Assembly (NCBI GenBank): GCA_030411725.1
Contig: MU839827.1
Span: forward strand, 2,480,001 to 2,544,000
Direction: 5' to 3'
DNA: 64,000 nucleotides
Origin: Echria macrotheca
Taxonomy: Eukaryota; Ascomycota; Sordariomycetes; Sordariales; Schizotheciaceae
A program made the translations under genes and the position numbers. This document shows, one piece after another, positions 22,137 to 33,364 of the stretch. The notes beneath the pieces are model-generated. The model saw only the letters and a list, made by a program, of their open reading frames with translations. It was not told where the DNA came from and did not search any database. Numbering within the stretch: the stretch's first letter is position 1; the number at the start of each line of letters is the position of its first letter.

Positions 22137-25100
22137 ATGCCTCGACCTGGAGCCGCAAACGGGGCGTCAACATCGGCGGCGTCGATGGACCACGAGCCGC
22201 TGGCCAAACGCCACAAGCTCGGCGTCGTCTCGGGTGTCTACATCCCCGTGTGTCTCAACATCCTCAGCATCCTCATGTTTCTGAGGTTCGGCACCATCCT
22301 CGGTCGGGTTGGTCTGCTCGGCTTTCTAGGTTGGTCGAGATCTGTCTTTTTTGTGTCAATGAGAGTCCACTGACAGACACCTCGACAGGCCTCTTGTTCA
22401 CGGCGTATCTCGTCGATTTTGTCACAACGCTCTCCCTCTCGGCCATTGCCTCCAATGGCGAGGTTAAGGGCGGCGGTGCTTATTACCTTATCTCGAGGTC
22501 TCTTGGCCCCGAGTTCGGAGGCTCTATTGGACTCCTGTTTTATCTAGCCCAGGTTTTGAATACGGCACTCAATGTTGTGGGCCTCATCGACTGTCTGAAG
22601 CTCAACTTTGGCCAGGCCATGCCACATGGCTACTGGTGGGAGTATCTCTTCGAGACGGCCGCCTTGATCGTGTGCACTGCCTTGTGTCTCGCCGGCAGCT
22701 CCATCTTTGCGAAGGCGAGCAACGGACTTCTCGTCATCCTCTCGGTCTCCATTCTTAGTATCCCACTGTCCGCTCTAGTGCGGCCAGCATTCGAAGACCC
22801 CGTGCGAGGTATCAAATTCACCGGAGTGAGCTTGGCCACCCTTCGAAACAACCTACTTCCTCACTCGACAGGCCGCGAATTTGAGGGATTCGGAACGTTT
22901 CGAGATCTTTTTGGCATTCTGTTTCCCGCGACCTCCGGTATCTTTGCGGGGGCATCTATGTCAGGGGACCTGAGAAACCCCAGCAAAGCCATCCCCGTCG
23001 GCACACTATGGGCCATGTTGTCGACCTTGGTTGCATATATTCTTGTCGTTTTCTCACTGGCGTCAAGCACCACACATTCGTCATTTGTACACAACGCAAA
23101 CGTCATCCAAGAGACCAACATCTGGCCTCCTATTATATTCGCCGGCGAGTTTGCCACGACGTTTTTCTCGGCTCTGATGGGACTGATCGGCTCAGCTAAG
23201 CTCATGCAAGCTCTGGCCAGAGATAAGCTTTTTCCGGGCCTGTCAGCCTTTGGAATGGGTACGAGGAAGGCTGATGAGCCCATCCTTGCCATTTTCTTCA
23301 CCTACGTAATCGCCCAGTTTGCAATGTTTGCCAACTTGAACCAGATTGCCACGTTTATCTCGATGGGCTATCAGGTAAGTGTGTTATATAAGAACCACGG
23401 TTTCCGAAGCTAACGTAAACAGATGACTTTCTTCGTCATGAACCTTGCTTGCTTCCTTCTCAAGATTGGTTCTGCCCCGAACTTTCGCCCTGGATTCAAG
23501 TTTTTCAGTTGGCACACTGCCTTTGCAGGGAGCGTGCTGTCGGCTGCCGCCATGCTCTTCATCGACGAAACGTATGCTGCTATCGCCGTATTCCTTTTGA
23601 TCTTTCTCTTCTGGATTTTGCACTTCCTGTCGCCTCCGAAGCATTGGGGCGATGTCTCACAAAACCTGATCTATCATCAAGTGCGAAAATACCTGCTCAG
23701 GCTGAAACCCGAGCACATCAAGTTTTGGAGACCCCAAATCATCCTTCTCATAAATAACCCCAGGAGGCAGACACGACTCATTCAGTTCTGCAACTCCCTG
23801 AAGAAAGGGGCCTTGTATATCCTTGGTCATGTTATTGTGACGGACGACTTCGCGTCGGGTGTTGCCGAGGCAAAAATTCAGCAGGCGGCCTGGACAAAGT
23901 ATATCACCGAGTACTCGAGGATCAAGGCGTTCGTCCAGCTCTCTATGTCGCCTTCTCTCGTTTGGGGTGTACGGAATCTGATCCTGTCGGCTGGTCTTGG
24001 GGGAATGCGGCCGAATATTGCAGTCATTGGCTTCTATAACATGGACGAGTTTCGCCGCTCTCGGCCAAGTACCGCGGTGCCAGAACCGCCGCCGTCTCCC
24101 CTGACTACTCAACGAAAGACAGAAGAACGTGAGGGCAGCAAAACAACTCGCAGGCGCAGGGGCGACACCTCAAGCCGGCTTTTGGAAGGGTTCCTACCTA
24201 CCGACGTTATCAAGACCGAGGGGATGACGACGGTCACGAGCTACATGACAATTCTGGAGGATCTAGCTCTCCGGTATCGTCTCAACGTGGCTGTCGGTAA
24301 AGGATTCGACAAACTGGAAACCCCTCGAAAATACGGCGGCAATTCGAAAAAGTACATTGACCTCTGGCCGATTCAGATGTCTGCAGAACTTTCAGCCGAC
24401 GGCAAGAACGTTCTCACAACCAACTTTGACACATGTAAGTAGTCTTGGGGCGCTAGGAGGTGGGAGCTAACACACGGCAGACACTCTGATATTGCAACTT
24501 GGATATATCCTCCACACCGTCCCGACATGGAAGAAGAGCCACAATCTACGTGTTCTTGTATTTGTCGAGTACGAAAGCGAGGTGGAGGAGGAAAGGGGAC
24601 GAGTTAAGGCTTTGCTGGATAAGCTGAGGATTGAAGCTGAAGTTCTGGTCTTTTGGTTGGCCTCTGGCAGCCTTCTGACATATGAAACCATCATTCACGG
24701 GCATTTTAAGGATTCCGAGACGGAGAATATTGTCAACGAATGTCTCAAGGACGAAGAATGGTGGACCGATCTGCAGAGCTATCGAAACTCCCGTTCTATG
24801 ACAGGGTCTCTGGAATTCGGCGCGGTTGAATACGTCATCGAGTCGACTGCAGGGCGACCGGGGCTATTCAACCCTCATTCTGCATCAGCGGGCGCCGCGG
24901 ACAGACGCCGCCCGAGTTGGGCACAGCTAAACGAGTTTCCGCGGAAACCCACGGTCTCGCGCTTGGTGAAGATGGGCGTGAGTATGGGGATACACACGCA
25001 AAATCTCCCAGTGGCGGTGTTTGACAGCTCAGACACGGACATCGGCAGCGACAGTGATAGCGGCAGCGACTCTTCCGATACAGATGGAGATTTCAACGAT

Positions 25101-25985
25101 GGGGAGAGTGTGGCAAGCGAAGGCGACGCAGAGGTTGAGCCGGCGAGACGTCCGTTGCTTGCAGCTTTGCGGCGGCGGCGAAGTTATGGTGATGTCCTTT
25201 CTCGCTCTCGCCCCAAGAGCCCACGCAAGGACCGCAAGCCTAAATCACGATCACATGCACAATACGGCGGGACGGCTAGTCGCGTCGATCAGGGGAGACC
25301 ACCACCCAAGCTTGACCCGAACGCGAGTGTAAGGCTGGAGAGGCCCCCGATTTCGCGGCAAGGGTCGACCGCCATGAGATTCTCGAGTAATCTGGTTCCT
25401 GAAACGAAAATCACAAACGAAGACGGTGCGGGTCCTAAGATTATGTTCGCAGAAACGGCGGACCGACCCGGCGTTTCTCGCCAGTCTTCTATCAGCCGGT
25501 TCCCAAAGTCGGGAGGAGACCGACTGTCAGGCGACGAAGGCAGGGCCGAGAGGTCGGTCTCGTTCGCGGAGCCTGCCCAAGTCGCAAGCCCAGTACGGTC
25601 CCGAAGGCCGTCGATGTCGAAGAAGTCGGGCGGCGGCGGGGGGGATTCACTGCTCGATATCCCCGAACTACTATCGTCGTATCTGTTTCCGGAGCATGAC
25701 GAGGACGAAAGCGGCGGCTCGAGCTACTCGACGCAGGGTTTGGCCTTGTCGTTTAACGACCTGCCCAGCCGGGCACAGCATCTGATTCTCAACGAGCTGA
25801 TGCGCCAGAACAGCGACGACGACACGGCGGTTTTGTTCACGACGCTGCCGATACCGGAGGAGGGGACGTGTCTGAGCGAGGAGGCTAGTCTTGCGTATCT
25901 GTCGGACGTGGAGGTGCTTTGCAACGAGCTCCCGCCGGTTCTGTTAGTTTTGAGCAACAACATGACGGTGACGGTGAGTTTGTAG
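22137..25985 (+). CDS. VHC1: Vacuolar cation-chloride cotransporter, Vhc1/SLC12 family
   Basis: Four exons: 22137-22329, 22389-23374, 23423-24434 and 24481-25985; 1231 aa. The SLC12 core starts with KLGVVSGVYIPVCLNILSILMFLRFG, the invariant TM1 of KCC/NKCC proteins; TM2-3 carry NGEVKGGGAYYLISRSLGPEFGGSIG; TM6 region reads FPATSGIFAGASMSGDL. About 12 TMs are followed by a long C-terminal domain (LKPEHIKFWRPQIILL, then FVEYESEVEEERGRV) and a low-complexity acidic/serine-rich insert (SSDTDIGSDSDSGSDSSDTD) before the conserved end LPPVLLVLSNNMTVTVSL. Yeast Vhc1 is a vacuolar K-Cl symporter; localisation here is by homology. The N-terminus is only ~30 residues before TM1; if an extra 5' exon exists it is not recognisable. 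Confidence 0.92.
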
Positions 25986-26275
25986 TTTTACAAATGCATT
26001 GTTGGAGTAGCGAGGAGCCTCGGCATCTTAGCGCGAATAAAGAATGATACCCAGGAGAGATAGCAAGTGGCAAGGAACGCGGTGAGGTCAAAGTGTTTCT
26101 TTGTCCTTTCCGAGGTTGCCGGAGGTGGGTTGGTTTGTCGGGGGATATAACTTAGAACCACGTCATAGGATTAGAATCAAAGGGACTCGTTTCTTCCATC
26201 TTTTGCGTACCTTACCTCCCCCAGTCGAAGTTGAACCCGTGGTAATTACTTGTTAGGAGAAGAAGAGAAGAAAAG

Positions 26276-27907
26276 ATGCCAACAGATAAACCATCAAAAT
26301 CCCTCTCGCACAAACTCCTCGGCCTCGGCCGGCTTTCATCGAAGGGTAGTGGTGGTGGTGCCAAGTCGCCAGAGCCGGCGGACAAAGACAAAGAGCAGGA
26401 CGACCACCGGTTCCAAATCGTACATACGCCCGACAGACATACGCCTACGAGGCCGACGCCTACAGAGGAGGAATGTCGCGAGGAGATTAGACGGTGGCAT
26501 GCGCTGGCTGATCGGGAGCGGTATAGTTATCTTGTTGGGGGTGGGGAGGATGTTTTGGATCACCAGCGTCGCTCCCCTGAAAATGAGAACCCTGGGAATG
26601 GCGAGGAGATGAAGAAGGGGAAATATGATTTTGAGGATAGTCCCGTTGAGGATGAGCGGGGGATACAAAGTGGTGGTGATGTGGAAATGGAAGAAACAGG
26701 GGCAGAGGAACCGCGCGCGTCGAGACAGAGGCGGTATGCGTTTGCTGTGTCTGCGCAGGCTGCGGCCGCCGCGGTGGAGAGGACGAGAGAAGAAAAGGTG
26801 CCGAGGGAGATGGGCGGGTTTGCGGATCCGCCTGTGTTTCGGCCTGCGAGGCCTTGGAATGGGATTGAGCTTGGTGGTGGTGGCGGCGGTAATAAAAGGG
26901 GGGGTGAAGAGGAGGGGAGGAGGTCGTCGACTACCCTTCCGGCGGGGGACGGGTCGGGGTCGGGGTCGGTTCGGATACCCATACCGGCGGCGGGGAGTCT
27001 GGCGAGGGAGAGGTCGGAGAGTCGGTCGCCTCGGTCGTGCAGCGTCGGGTTTGATCTGGATGGGTTGTCTCTGTCGGAGGAGGGGGGTGGTCGGTCGTTG
27101 GGGTCGTCCTCGTCGAGGGGTGGGAGTGCGGAAAGGGGTGGTGGTGGCGATGGATGGTGGGCGGTTTGTCCGGCGTGCGGGAGCGTGTTGTCGAGGATTG
27201 AGCGGGTGAGGTGTGGGCGGTGTCGGTTTGATTTGGTCGGCGGGAGGGGGAGGACGACGGGGGTTGTCGGAGGACAACAGCAGGTGCAAGAACGGGTCTC
27301 GAGCCAGGAATCGGAAGGGGAACAACGAATACGGGGTGTCCGGCACGGCGGCACCGAAGAGACATGGCGATCCACGGGCGCCGCTGATGAAAAGAGTTAC
27401 GGGTCGTTGAAACCCTCCCCGGGTCGGTATCTACCTTCCACGCCGCCAAAGTCACCGCCTCCGCTCCGGGAGCGGTCGTTTCTACCCACGGGCTACGCCG
27501 CCCGCTCTTGTTCTCCAAGGATCCATAACACAGGTGATGTTCTTCACCCGAGTCAACCGGATACACGCCATGCACAACAGCAGCAATACCAAGACCGACG
27601 GCAAGACAGACAGCACAGAACAAACCCAAGATTCGTCCAGTTCCCGACTACACCACTCAGAGGTCTACAAAGGTCTCAGACAACAGACGGGAGGGTTCCA
27701 GACCATACACACGCCGCCCAAACAGCAGAGCAGGCACAGCCGGTTCCTCTTGCACGGCGAGTCTCGGCCGGGGGACAGGGACGTGATAATTCTGCGGCTT
27801 GCGTGAGGATGGCGAGGAGGGATGCGGTGAGGCGAGGAAGGGGGAGGGCCGGGGAGAGGGATGATGGGGAGGTTTATATGGATATTTATGGCGAGTATGA
27901 GGACTGA
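26276..27907 (+). CDS. Low-complexity protein with a CPAC...CGRC zinc-ribbon motif
   Basis: Uninterrupted frame of 543 aa with ATG in a purine-rich context after a 290-bp gap. Not recognised as a named family. It is mostly disordered: Gly/Arg/Ser/Glu-rich, with a short ordered stretch CREEIRRWHALADRERYSYL near residue 67 and a zinc-ribbon-like motif C-P-A-C-(x12)-C-G-R-C around residues 300-320, preceded by GDGWWAV. Gln-rich tail (HAQQQQYQDRRQDRQHR) and an acidic-aromatic end (VYMDIYGEYED). Strong G bias on the plus strand (GGGG runs) makes mirror frames long on the other strand, but only this one carries paired Cys spacing and a fungal-type start and end. An undetected intron cannot be excluded. 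Confidence 0.6.
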   Translation: MPTDKPSKSLSHKLLGLGRLSSKGSGGGAKSPEPADKDKEQDDHRFQIVHTPDRHTPTRPTPTEEECREEIRRWHALADRERYSYLVGGGEDVLDHQRRSPENENPGNGEEMKKGKYDFEDSPVEDERGIQSGGDVEMEETGAEEPRASRQRRYAFAVSAQAAAAAVERTREEKVPREMGGFADPPVFRPARPWNGIELGGGGGGNKRGGEEEGRRSSTTLPAGDGSGSGSVRIPIPAAGSLARERSESRSPRSCSVGFDLDGLSLSEEGGGRSLGSSSSRGGSAERGGGGDGWWAVCPACGSVLSRIERVRCGRCRFDLVGGRGRTTGVVGGQQQVQERVSSQESEGEQRIRGVRHGGTEETWRSTGAADEKSYGSLKPSPGRYLPSTPPKSPPPLRERSFLPTGYAARSCSPRIHNTGDVLHPSQPDTRHAQQQQYQDRRQDRQHRTNPRFVQFPTTPLRGLQRSQTTDGRVPDHTHAAQTAEQAQPVPLARRVSAGGQGRDNSAACVRMARRDAVRRGRGRAGERDDGEVYMDIYGEYED

Positions 27908-28515
27908 TTGGTATCAGTATCAGTATACAAGACCGTGGGTGGTGTGTGTATTAGATGTGATTGATATTCAGCCTCATTATTATGGCACATTATTACATAC
28001 GAGTTCAACCAATATGGCTGTGGGTGATGGAATTAGATGGACATGGGGAGCTTGCGTTTTGCATAGAACTACCTATACAGAAAGACACGCGGGTCTTGAT
28101 GAAACCTCCAGCATCGTTGCTGAGAAGCGTGCTGGAAGTATCCATTGTGATTTGGGAATACCGTAGCGTCTAGATGGGCTCGCCTGTTGTAAATCCTTTT
28201 TTATATATGAGGCTGGGAATCGATCATGTATGTCATGTGTATAGTTACCATTCCTGACGAGTTACACAGGTAAGATGAAATGTTCATTTGCCCAAGTCTT
28301 ACATCTTCCAGCACTTCCCTTTTTCCCCGTTTCCTCCAAGTTTCTTTGACCACCCTTTCTGTACAGTTGCTTCCGGGTCGAGACATGCAACCCAAAGGAT
28401 TACAAGAGAGCGTTTAGGAGACAGAACTTGCTTGCCTGTGTTCTACACTGTCTATAATTTTGAATTCATCAGCCATACCTCATCGCCAGATCTCCGCCAT
28501 CTAATGAGACCAAAA
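27908..28515. other. Intergenic between convergent genes
   Basis: No gene is seen; AT-richer 3' flank of the zinc-ribbon protein gene and of the CobW-type gene. Confidence 0.5.
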
Positions 28516-29643
28516 TCATGCAATCTTCGTCACGACTACTTCGCCCTCCCCATCAGCCAACCCCAGGAACCCTCCCGCTTCCAATTTCTTCTTCCACTTT
28601 GTGCTCTCATACCGCGCCAGGATCATCGTCATCCGCAATGCCGCATCACTGCTTGACTCGTGCTCCTTGACATTATCTCCCAACGCCGTAAATGTCCACC
28701 TTCCAAATGCCCAGTTGAGAATATACCGGCCCCCCTCGCTCTGCGCCACCGCGCTGTCCTCGTCCGAGTTCTTCACCGGCCCCGCAGCTGTCAACACAGC
28801 CTTGATCCTGTACACCTCCTCCCTCGGCGCGCTCTTCAGCAACGTCCCCAGCTTCGCCATATCAACTCCCCCTTTCCCTTTAATCTCCACCGACAACACC
28901 TCGACCTCGGACTGGTGATCATGCCCATGGTCGTGGTGCACATGCTCCTCGGTCAACTCCCTCGCCAGCCCCCCATCCACGCCAAAAACAACATCCATAT
29001 CCACCCACCCCTTATCACTCTTGACCCACGGCGTATCCAGCTCCAGATCGCCCAGCCGATCGAGACACTCATCGAATCTCCGCTCATCACACCCCTCCCA
29101 CTTATTAAACACAATCAGATCCGTATATCTCGCCTGCAACCGCGCCGTGTAGCTCGTATCCTCATACCCCTTCCAATTCTCCACATCTATCACACTGACA
29201 ACCCCGTCCAGAACATAGGCGCCGCCCGTCTCGCGCGCGAGCCGGTTCACCTCGAGCGCCAGCGTCGCGGGGAACGCAGACCCGCTCGTCTCGACGACGA
29301 TGCGGTCTGGTTTTACCGAGTCGCGCAGCTCCGAGAGGGCGACGCTCAGCTGGCCGACGAGGTTGCAGCAGATGCAGCCATTCAGCAGTTCCTGGACGCC
29401 GGCGATGGCGTTGGACGAGGCGAGCTGCGAGTCGACGGCTACGTCGCCGAATTCGTTCTTCAGGAGTGCAAGGCGGTAGGATGGATTGGTCGCGCGGAGT
29501 TGGGGGATGAGGTTGAGAATTAGGGTGGTCTTTCCGGAGCCGAGGAAGCCTGTTATTCTGTTTTCTTGTCAGACTTGTTATTGAAGATATCGCGAGGAGA
29601 CGTACATGGTGATCGGGGTTGGCGGGGCGGTTTCGGCTGTCAT
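28516..29643 (-). CDS. CobW/G3E-family metal-chaperone GTPase
   Basis: Two exons: 29606-29643 and 28516-29557; 359 aa. The intron sits inside strand 1, giving TPITIITGFLGSGKTTL, the G3E P-loop. Further motifs are the metal-binding NGCICCNL (CxCC), the switch/Walker B region RIVVETSGSA, the guanine-recognition FNKWE (canonical NKxD has Asp), and a His-rich metal loop HVHHDHGHDH. The CobW C-terminal domain (YILNWAFGRWTF) follows. The family loads Zn, Ni or Co into client proteins using GTP. The short N-terminus (MTAETAPPTP) has no CPELVP-like motif, which ZNG1 uses to bind methionine aminopeptidase, so this is a different subfamily and the client is unknown. Cytosolic by absence of targeting signals. 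Confidence 0.92.
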
Positions 29644-30323
29644 TGTGGCTTTTCGAGATGTGGTTTACCCCTGAACTTCCTAATTGGAGTAGCGCGATCA
29701 AGAAGAGAGTCGGAAATAGTTCTATTTGCAGTGATATAAAAGATGGAGCTGGGTATACTAGATACACTGTACATACGATCGCGGCGAAGAAAAAGCCTCG
29801 ACATTGCCCCTCGATTCAGTCGGTCAGCCCCTCGGGGCTTATCGATAAGGATCTACACTGCGGCCCCTGCTTTCCATCTCAACCTTCTCACCCACCATTG
29901 GGGTCAACGGATCTACAATGGAGATACCATATATACCATATATGGTATATAGATGTATGTACCTAAGGACTCGAGAGGGTCCAATTCGTCCCAAGACAAA
30001 GAAATGTGACCGGAGCACAAGTGCAGCACACAGATTGGACAACATCGGCCGACGACATTATCCGCTCGTGGCCGTGACGTCATTGGCTAACACAGAGATG
30101 ACCACTCCCCTTAAGCTCCATTGCTTAAAGAGCCAGCTATAAGTCATCTCGCATGATGCCGTGGATGCCTATAACTTAGCGGATCCGATACGACCTAAGT
30201 AATCCTTGATCACATTACCTTCAAATTCGTAACATAGCTACACTTACCACACCCGGGACTTGACCCTCCAAGCTACCACAGAAGTGACAGGGGAAGAAGA
30301 AAAAGACCAGTAAAGAAGACACA
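29644..30323. promoter_or_regulatory. Divergent promoter region, CobW-type gene / small protein gene
   Basis: 680 bp between divergent starts. It contains a perfect 20-bp AT-rich palindrome at 29931-29950 and otherwise no supported gene; open frames of 65-75 codons overlap in several frames. Confidence 0.5.
29931..29950. repeat. Perfect 20-bp palindrome
   Basis: ATATACCATATATGGTATAT equals its own reverse complement. It contains nested ATACCATATATGG units and extends with the preceding GATACCAT as a partial tandem. It lies about 290 bp upstream of the CobW-type start and 375 bp upstream of the small-protein start. Confidence 0.9.
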
Positions 30324-30761
30324 ATGGCATCATCTTCCCCACAGCAGACCTCAGAACAGTCCGCCGTCGACCCCACCGACTACAAGACCCGTCTCGACCA
30401 AGCGGCCACCAAGGCCCGGAGCCGGAGCCCCGATGCCCCTACTCAGGAGAGCGGCAGCGGCAGTGGAGGGCTGGGGGAGACCATTGTCGAGAAAGGTTGG
30501 TAAACAAAACCCTTTACCCGTTTATCATATTACGTTTATTGGATCTTATTTTTGGGAACGCTAACGAAATTGTGAGCAGTGTCCCAGTACATCCCCGCCG
30601 CCGGAAAGGTTCTCGGAAAACACGAGAAGGAAGAGCATGTCCCAGAACAGCAGACAACATCGAAGCCCGGCCCGCCGAACAGGCCGGATCATGACCCCCA
30701 GATTGAAGAGTTTGTAAGGGACCAGCATCGGAGCATGCCAATTACGAGCCTTGATGAGTAA
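30324..30761 (+). CDS. Small hydrophilic protein of unknown function
   Basis: Two exons, 30324-30495 and 30580-30761, joined by a clean GTTGGT...GTGAGCAG intron; 117 aa. Residues 1-56 are a Ser/Thr/Gln/Gly-rich segment containing DYKTRLDQAATKAR; after the junction comes VSQYIPAAGKVLGK, a short amphipathic block, and a hydrophilic tail HDPQIEEFVRDQHRSM. There is no signal peptide, TM segment or Cys. I do not recognise a family. The AAGKVLG-type block followed by a polar tail suggests a conserved short protein of filamentous fungi rather than random frame, because both exons stay open and the splice is in a conserved-looking stretch. Confidence 0.65.
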
Positions 30762-31031
30762 GGAAGGGGAAGAGTCAAATGTAGCATGTGTGGGCTCATC
30801 ACATCCGAGCATCGACGGTGACCAGTAGCAGTGGAATTCAAGCAAAAAAAGAGACTTAATTCAAGTACCCAGATGTATCCAGTTCAAGCAAGCCCGCCCC
30901 AATCCCGAGTGATACCAACCCCCCAAGACCCTGTGAGAACTACCCAACCAACCGTAGACATGTATCCAATCTGAAAGAGCTAGAACCCCGTGTAACCAAA
31001 ACCCAAGAACGAAAAAGACCACAGAGAGAAA

Positions 31032-32006
31032 TTACAAGGCGAGAAGGACGACAGAAAGACCAGACAGCAGAGCCAGTCCAGTCTTCAGACCCACGCCGCG
31101 GGATGCCCCGGCAGTAACAACAGGCCTCTGCACGCCCGTGGCAGCCGGCGAACCGACCAGCACCCGCGAGGCAGACAGGCCAGAGGGAACCAGGCTGGCG
31201 GGAGACAGACTAGCCAGGCTAGCAGTAGCAGCGCCGGACGGGCCAGCACTGGCCAGGCTAGCGGCGCCAGAAAGAGCAGCGGCACCAACCAAGCTGGCGG
31301 CGGCGCCAGACGGGGCAGCGGCACCAACCAAGCTGGCAACGACAACGCTAGCACTCCCGGCGGCAGCAGCAGTCGGACGGCGAAGGGTAGGATCAACGCT
31401 GGCCACCTGCTGCACCGGCAGCGTGCCAGCAACCAGCGTAGCCGCTCCAACAGACAAAGCAGGCCGGAGCGCCTCAGCGGCGCGGGTAGGTCCGAACTCG
31501 ACCTCGACGGTGGCCGTGACACCGTTACCCTGCACGATGGCCTCCTCGGTGCCCAGGGCGTTGGGGCAAGTGATAGTCTGCGTCCGGACGGCGCAGGCGT
31601 CGCAGACGACGGTGGTCCTCACAAAGTTGGGCGGTAGGAAGTCGGGGTCGTCCAGGCGGCGCGCCGCGCACTTCTCCGGGCAGCTCTCGAGGACCGTGTA
31701 GGTGGCGGTCCACTCCGAGGTCGCGCAGGCGGCCGGCCGCACGAAGACGTACGAGGTGTGGTGCACCTCGACGCCGCCGGGCTTGGTCTCGGGGAACTCG
31801 CAGTCGAGGAAGGCAGAGGTCAGGAGGCGGCCGCTGCCGCTGCCGACGCGGCCGGCGACGGAGGAGAGCTCGTTGACGGCCGAGACGGCGGGCGCGCTGC
31901 TGAGGCTGGCGAGGGTGGCGGCGGCGGCGCTGGCGCTGATGCTGATGAGGCTTGCGCTGGCACCGAGGCTGGCGCTGGCACCGAGACTTGCACTGAGGCT
32001 GGCCAT
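31032..32006 (-). CDS. Ala/Ser-rich putative GPI-anchored surface protein
   Basis: Single exon, 324 aa from the ATG at 32006. The N-terminal ~45 residues are an ASL/GAS repeat (ASLGASASLGASAS) that is only moderately hydrophobic and not a clear signal peptide. A Cys-bearing core follows (FLDCEFPETKP, VRPAACATSEWTATYTVLESCPEKCAARR, VVCDACAVRTQTITCP; about eight Cys), then a second Ala/Ser-rich region with repeated ASLVGAAxxSGAA units, and a hydrophobic end GLKTGLALLSGLSVVLLAL without charge, as in GPI-attachment signals. This resembles fungal wall proteins in architecture only; no named family. An in-frame ATG at 32078 would add 24 charged residues in front and is less likely. A missed 5' exon carrying the signal peptide is possible. 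Confidence 0.7.
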   Translation of the reverse strand: MASLSASLGASASLGASASLISISASAAAATLASLSSAPAVSAVNELSSVAGRVGSGSGRLLTSAFLDCEFPETKPGGVEVHHTSYVFVRPAACATSEWTATYTVLESCPEKCAARRLDDPDFLPPNFVRTTVVCDACAVRTQTITCPNALGTEEAIVQGNGVTATVEVEFGPTRAAEALRPALSVGAATLVAGTLPVQQVASVDPTLRRPTAAAAGSASVVVASLVGAAAPSGAAASLVGAAALSGAASLASAGPSGAATASLASLSPASLVPSGLSASRVLVGSPAATGVQRPVVTAGASRGVGLKTGLALLSGLSVVLLAL

Positions 32007-33364
32007 TGTGTTTGTGTGTTGTATTTCTGGTTTTATATCCAAGTACTGATTTTTTTTTATGTCTCTGGTGAGCAGCAAAAAAGCTTGGAAACGAGTGGCA
32101 GACTACCAGTGATGATGAGTCGGGATAGGTGTGTATAGCAAAAGTGCCAAAAGAGTGACTGAAGCAGGAACGAGTGTGTGCTGGTGACGAGACAGAAACT
32201 GATGAAAGCGTGGGTTCGAATAGCTTCTTCTTATAGTAGGGAAAACACCGCCGCGATCACTCGTCCACGACATTGCTCTCCCGATATGTAAAAAAGAGAA
32301 AAATCAGAGACATGGTGTTTGGTAGGAATTCTGCCCGCATTCCAACCGCTGGGTTGAGTTGAGGCCGTCGACAGGAGAGTCTGCGACACCAAGATTCCTG
32401 TCCTGCCACATGCGTCCTGTCGCTTGCAGGAGATGCCAGGAATAAAACTCTGAATCAAAACACACACGCGAGGAGAGCTGAATAGACAGACGGCTGTTGC
32501 TGCGTGTGATTTTGATGATGTGGTTCGGGCCGGTCTTTCTGGGCAAGGACGACATGTCGTTCTTTGGCTGGAGTAGTAATAAGGTAGTCTTTGGAGCGAT
32601 GAACTGTGCTTCAATGCGAGAGATACGTAGCGGATCATCTCAAGAGTAGACAATTCAAACAAACCAGGGATTCCCCAAAGGCACAAGCGGGACCACAAGG
32701 TTCAGCAAGATCATCCGGATTTTGGGTGAAAGCGAGGACGAAAGTTAGACCGCAGATGCTTTTGCCGTTGACTTGCTCGATACAACATGGCAGGTCCCGA
32801 GGAATCAAGGCCAACAGCATGAGCAATCTGCGCTTTCACTCTCGCCCTGACAGTCTCGCGACGTCTGAATGATCTTGCTGAATCCGGGCAGGGCAATACC
32901 GCAATACCTCAACAAACAGTCACAGGCAATAATCACAAGAAAATGTCTCCAATCCAATCAGCATCTCCCACCCACAGAGGAACTTAAGTGGAAGACTTCC
33001 TATCATGGAGTTTTGCTCTCCGAAGTGTGACCCTGGTAGGGTCAGGCAACGCGACACTGTAGGATACTCGTGACGGTCGTGGCAACCTCGTGTATACTTT
33101 TTGATCTAAGGAAGAAAAGGAGAAAGGGAGGAAAAAGCGGAAAATTTTAGGCGTTAAATACTGCTTGCCAAGTGGGGTACCAAAACCAACGCTTATCTAA
33201 TCAATTCTCCGAGCCGCCGCCTTCTGTGTACGCCTGCAGCCGCCGCTTCGTCAACTTGAATAGCCAATCCATCCCATCCCTCATTCACATGCTCTCAACA
33301 AAACAGCCAACTTAGCTCGAACGCAAATAACAACAACAAATCACACACAAACGTCACTGAAAAC
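32007..33364. promoter_or_regulatory. Divergent intergenic region, GPI-type gene / FAM32A gene
   Basis: 1.36 kb without a supported gene. It should hold both promoters; pyrimidine-rich leader with CAACAACAAATCACAC precedes the 33365 start. Confidence 0.5.
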
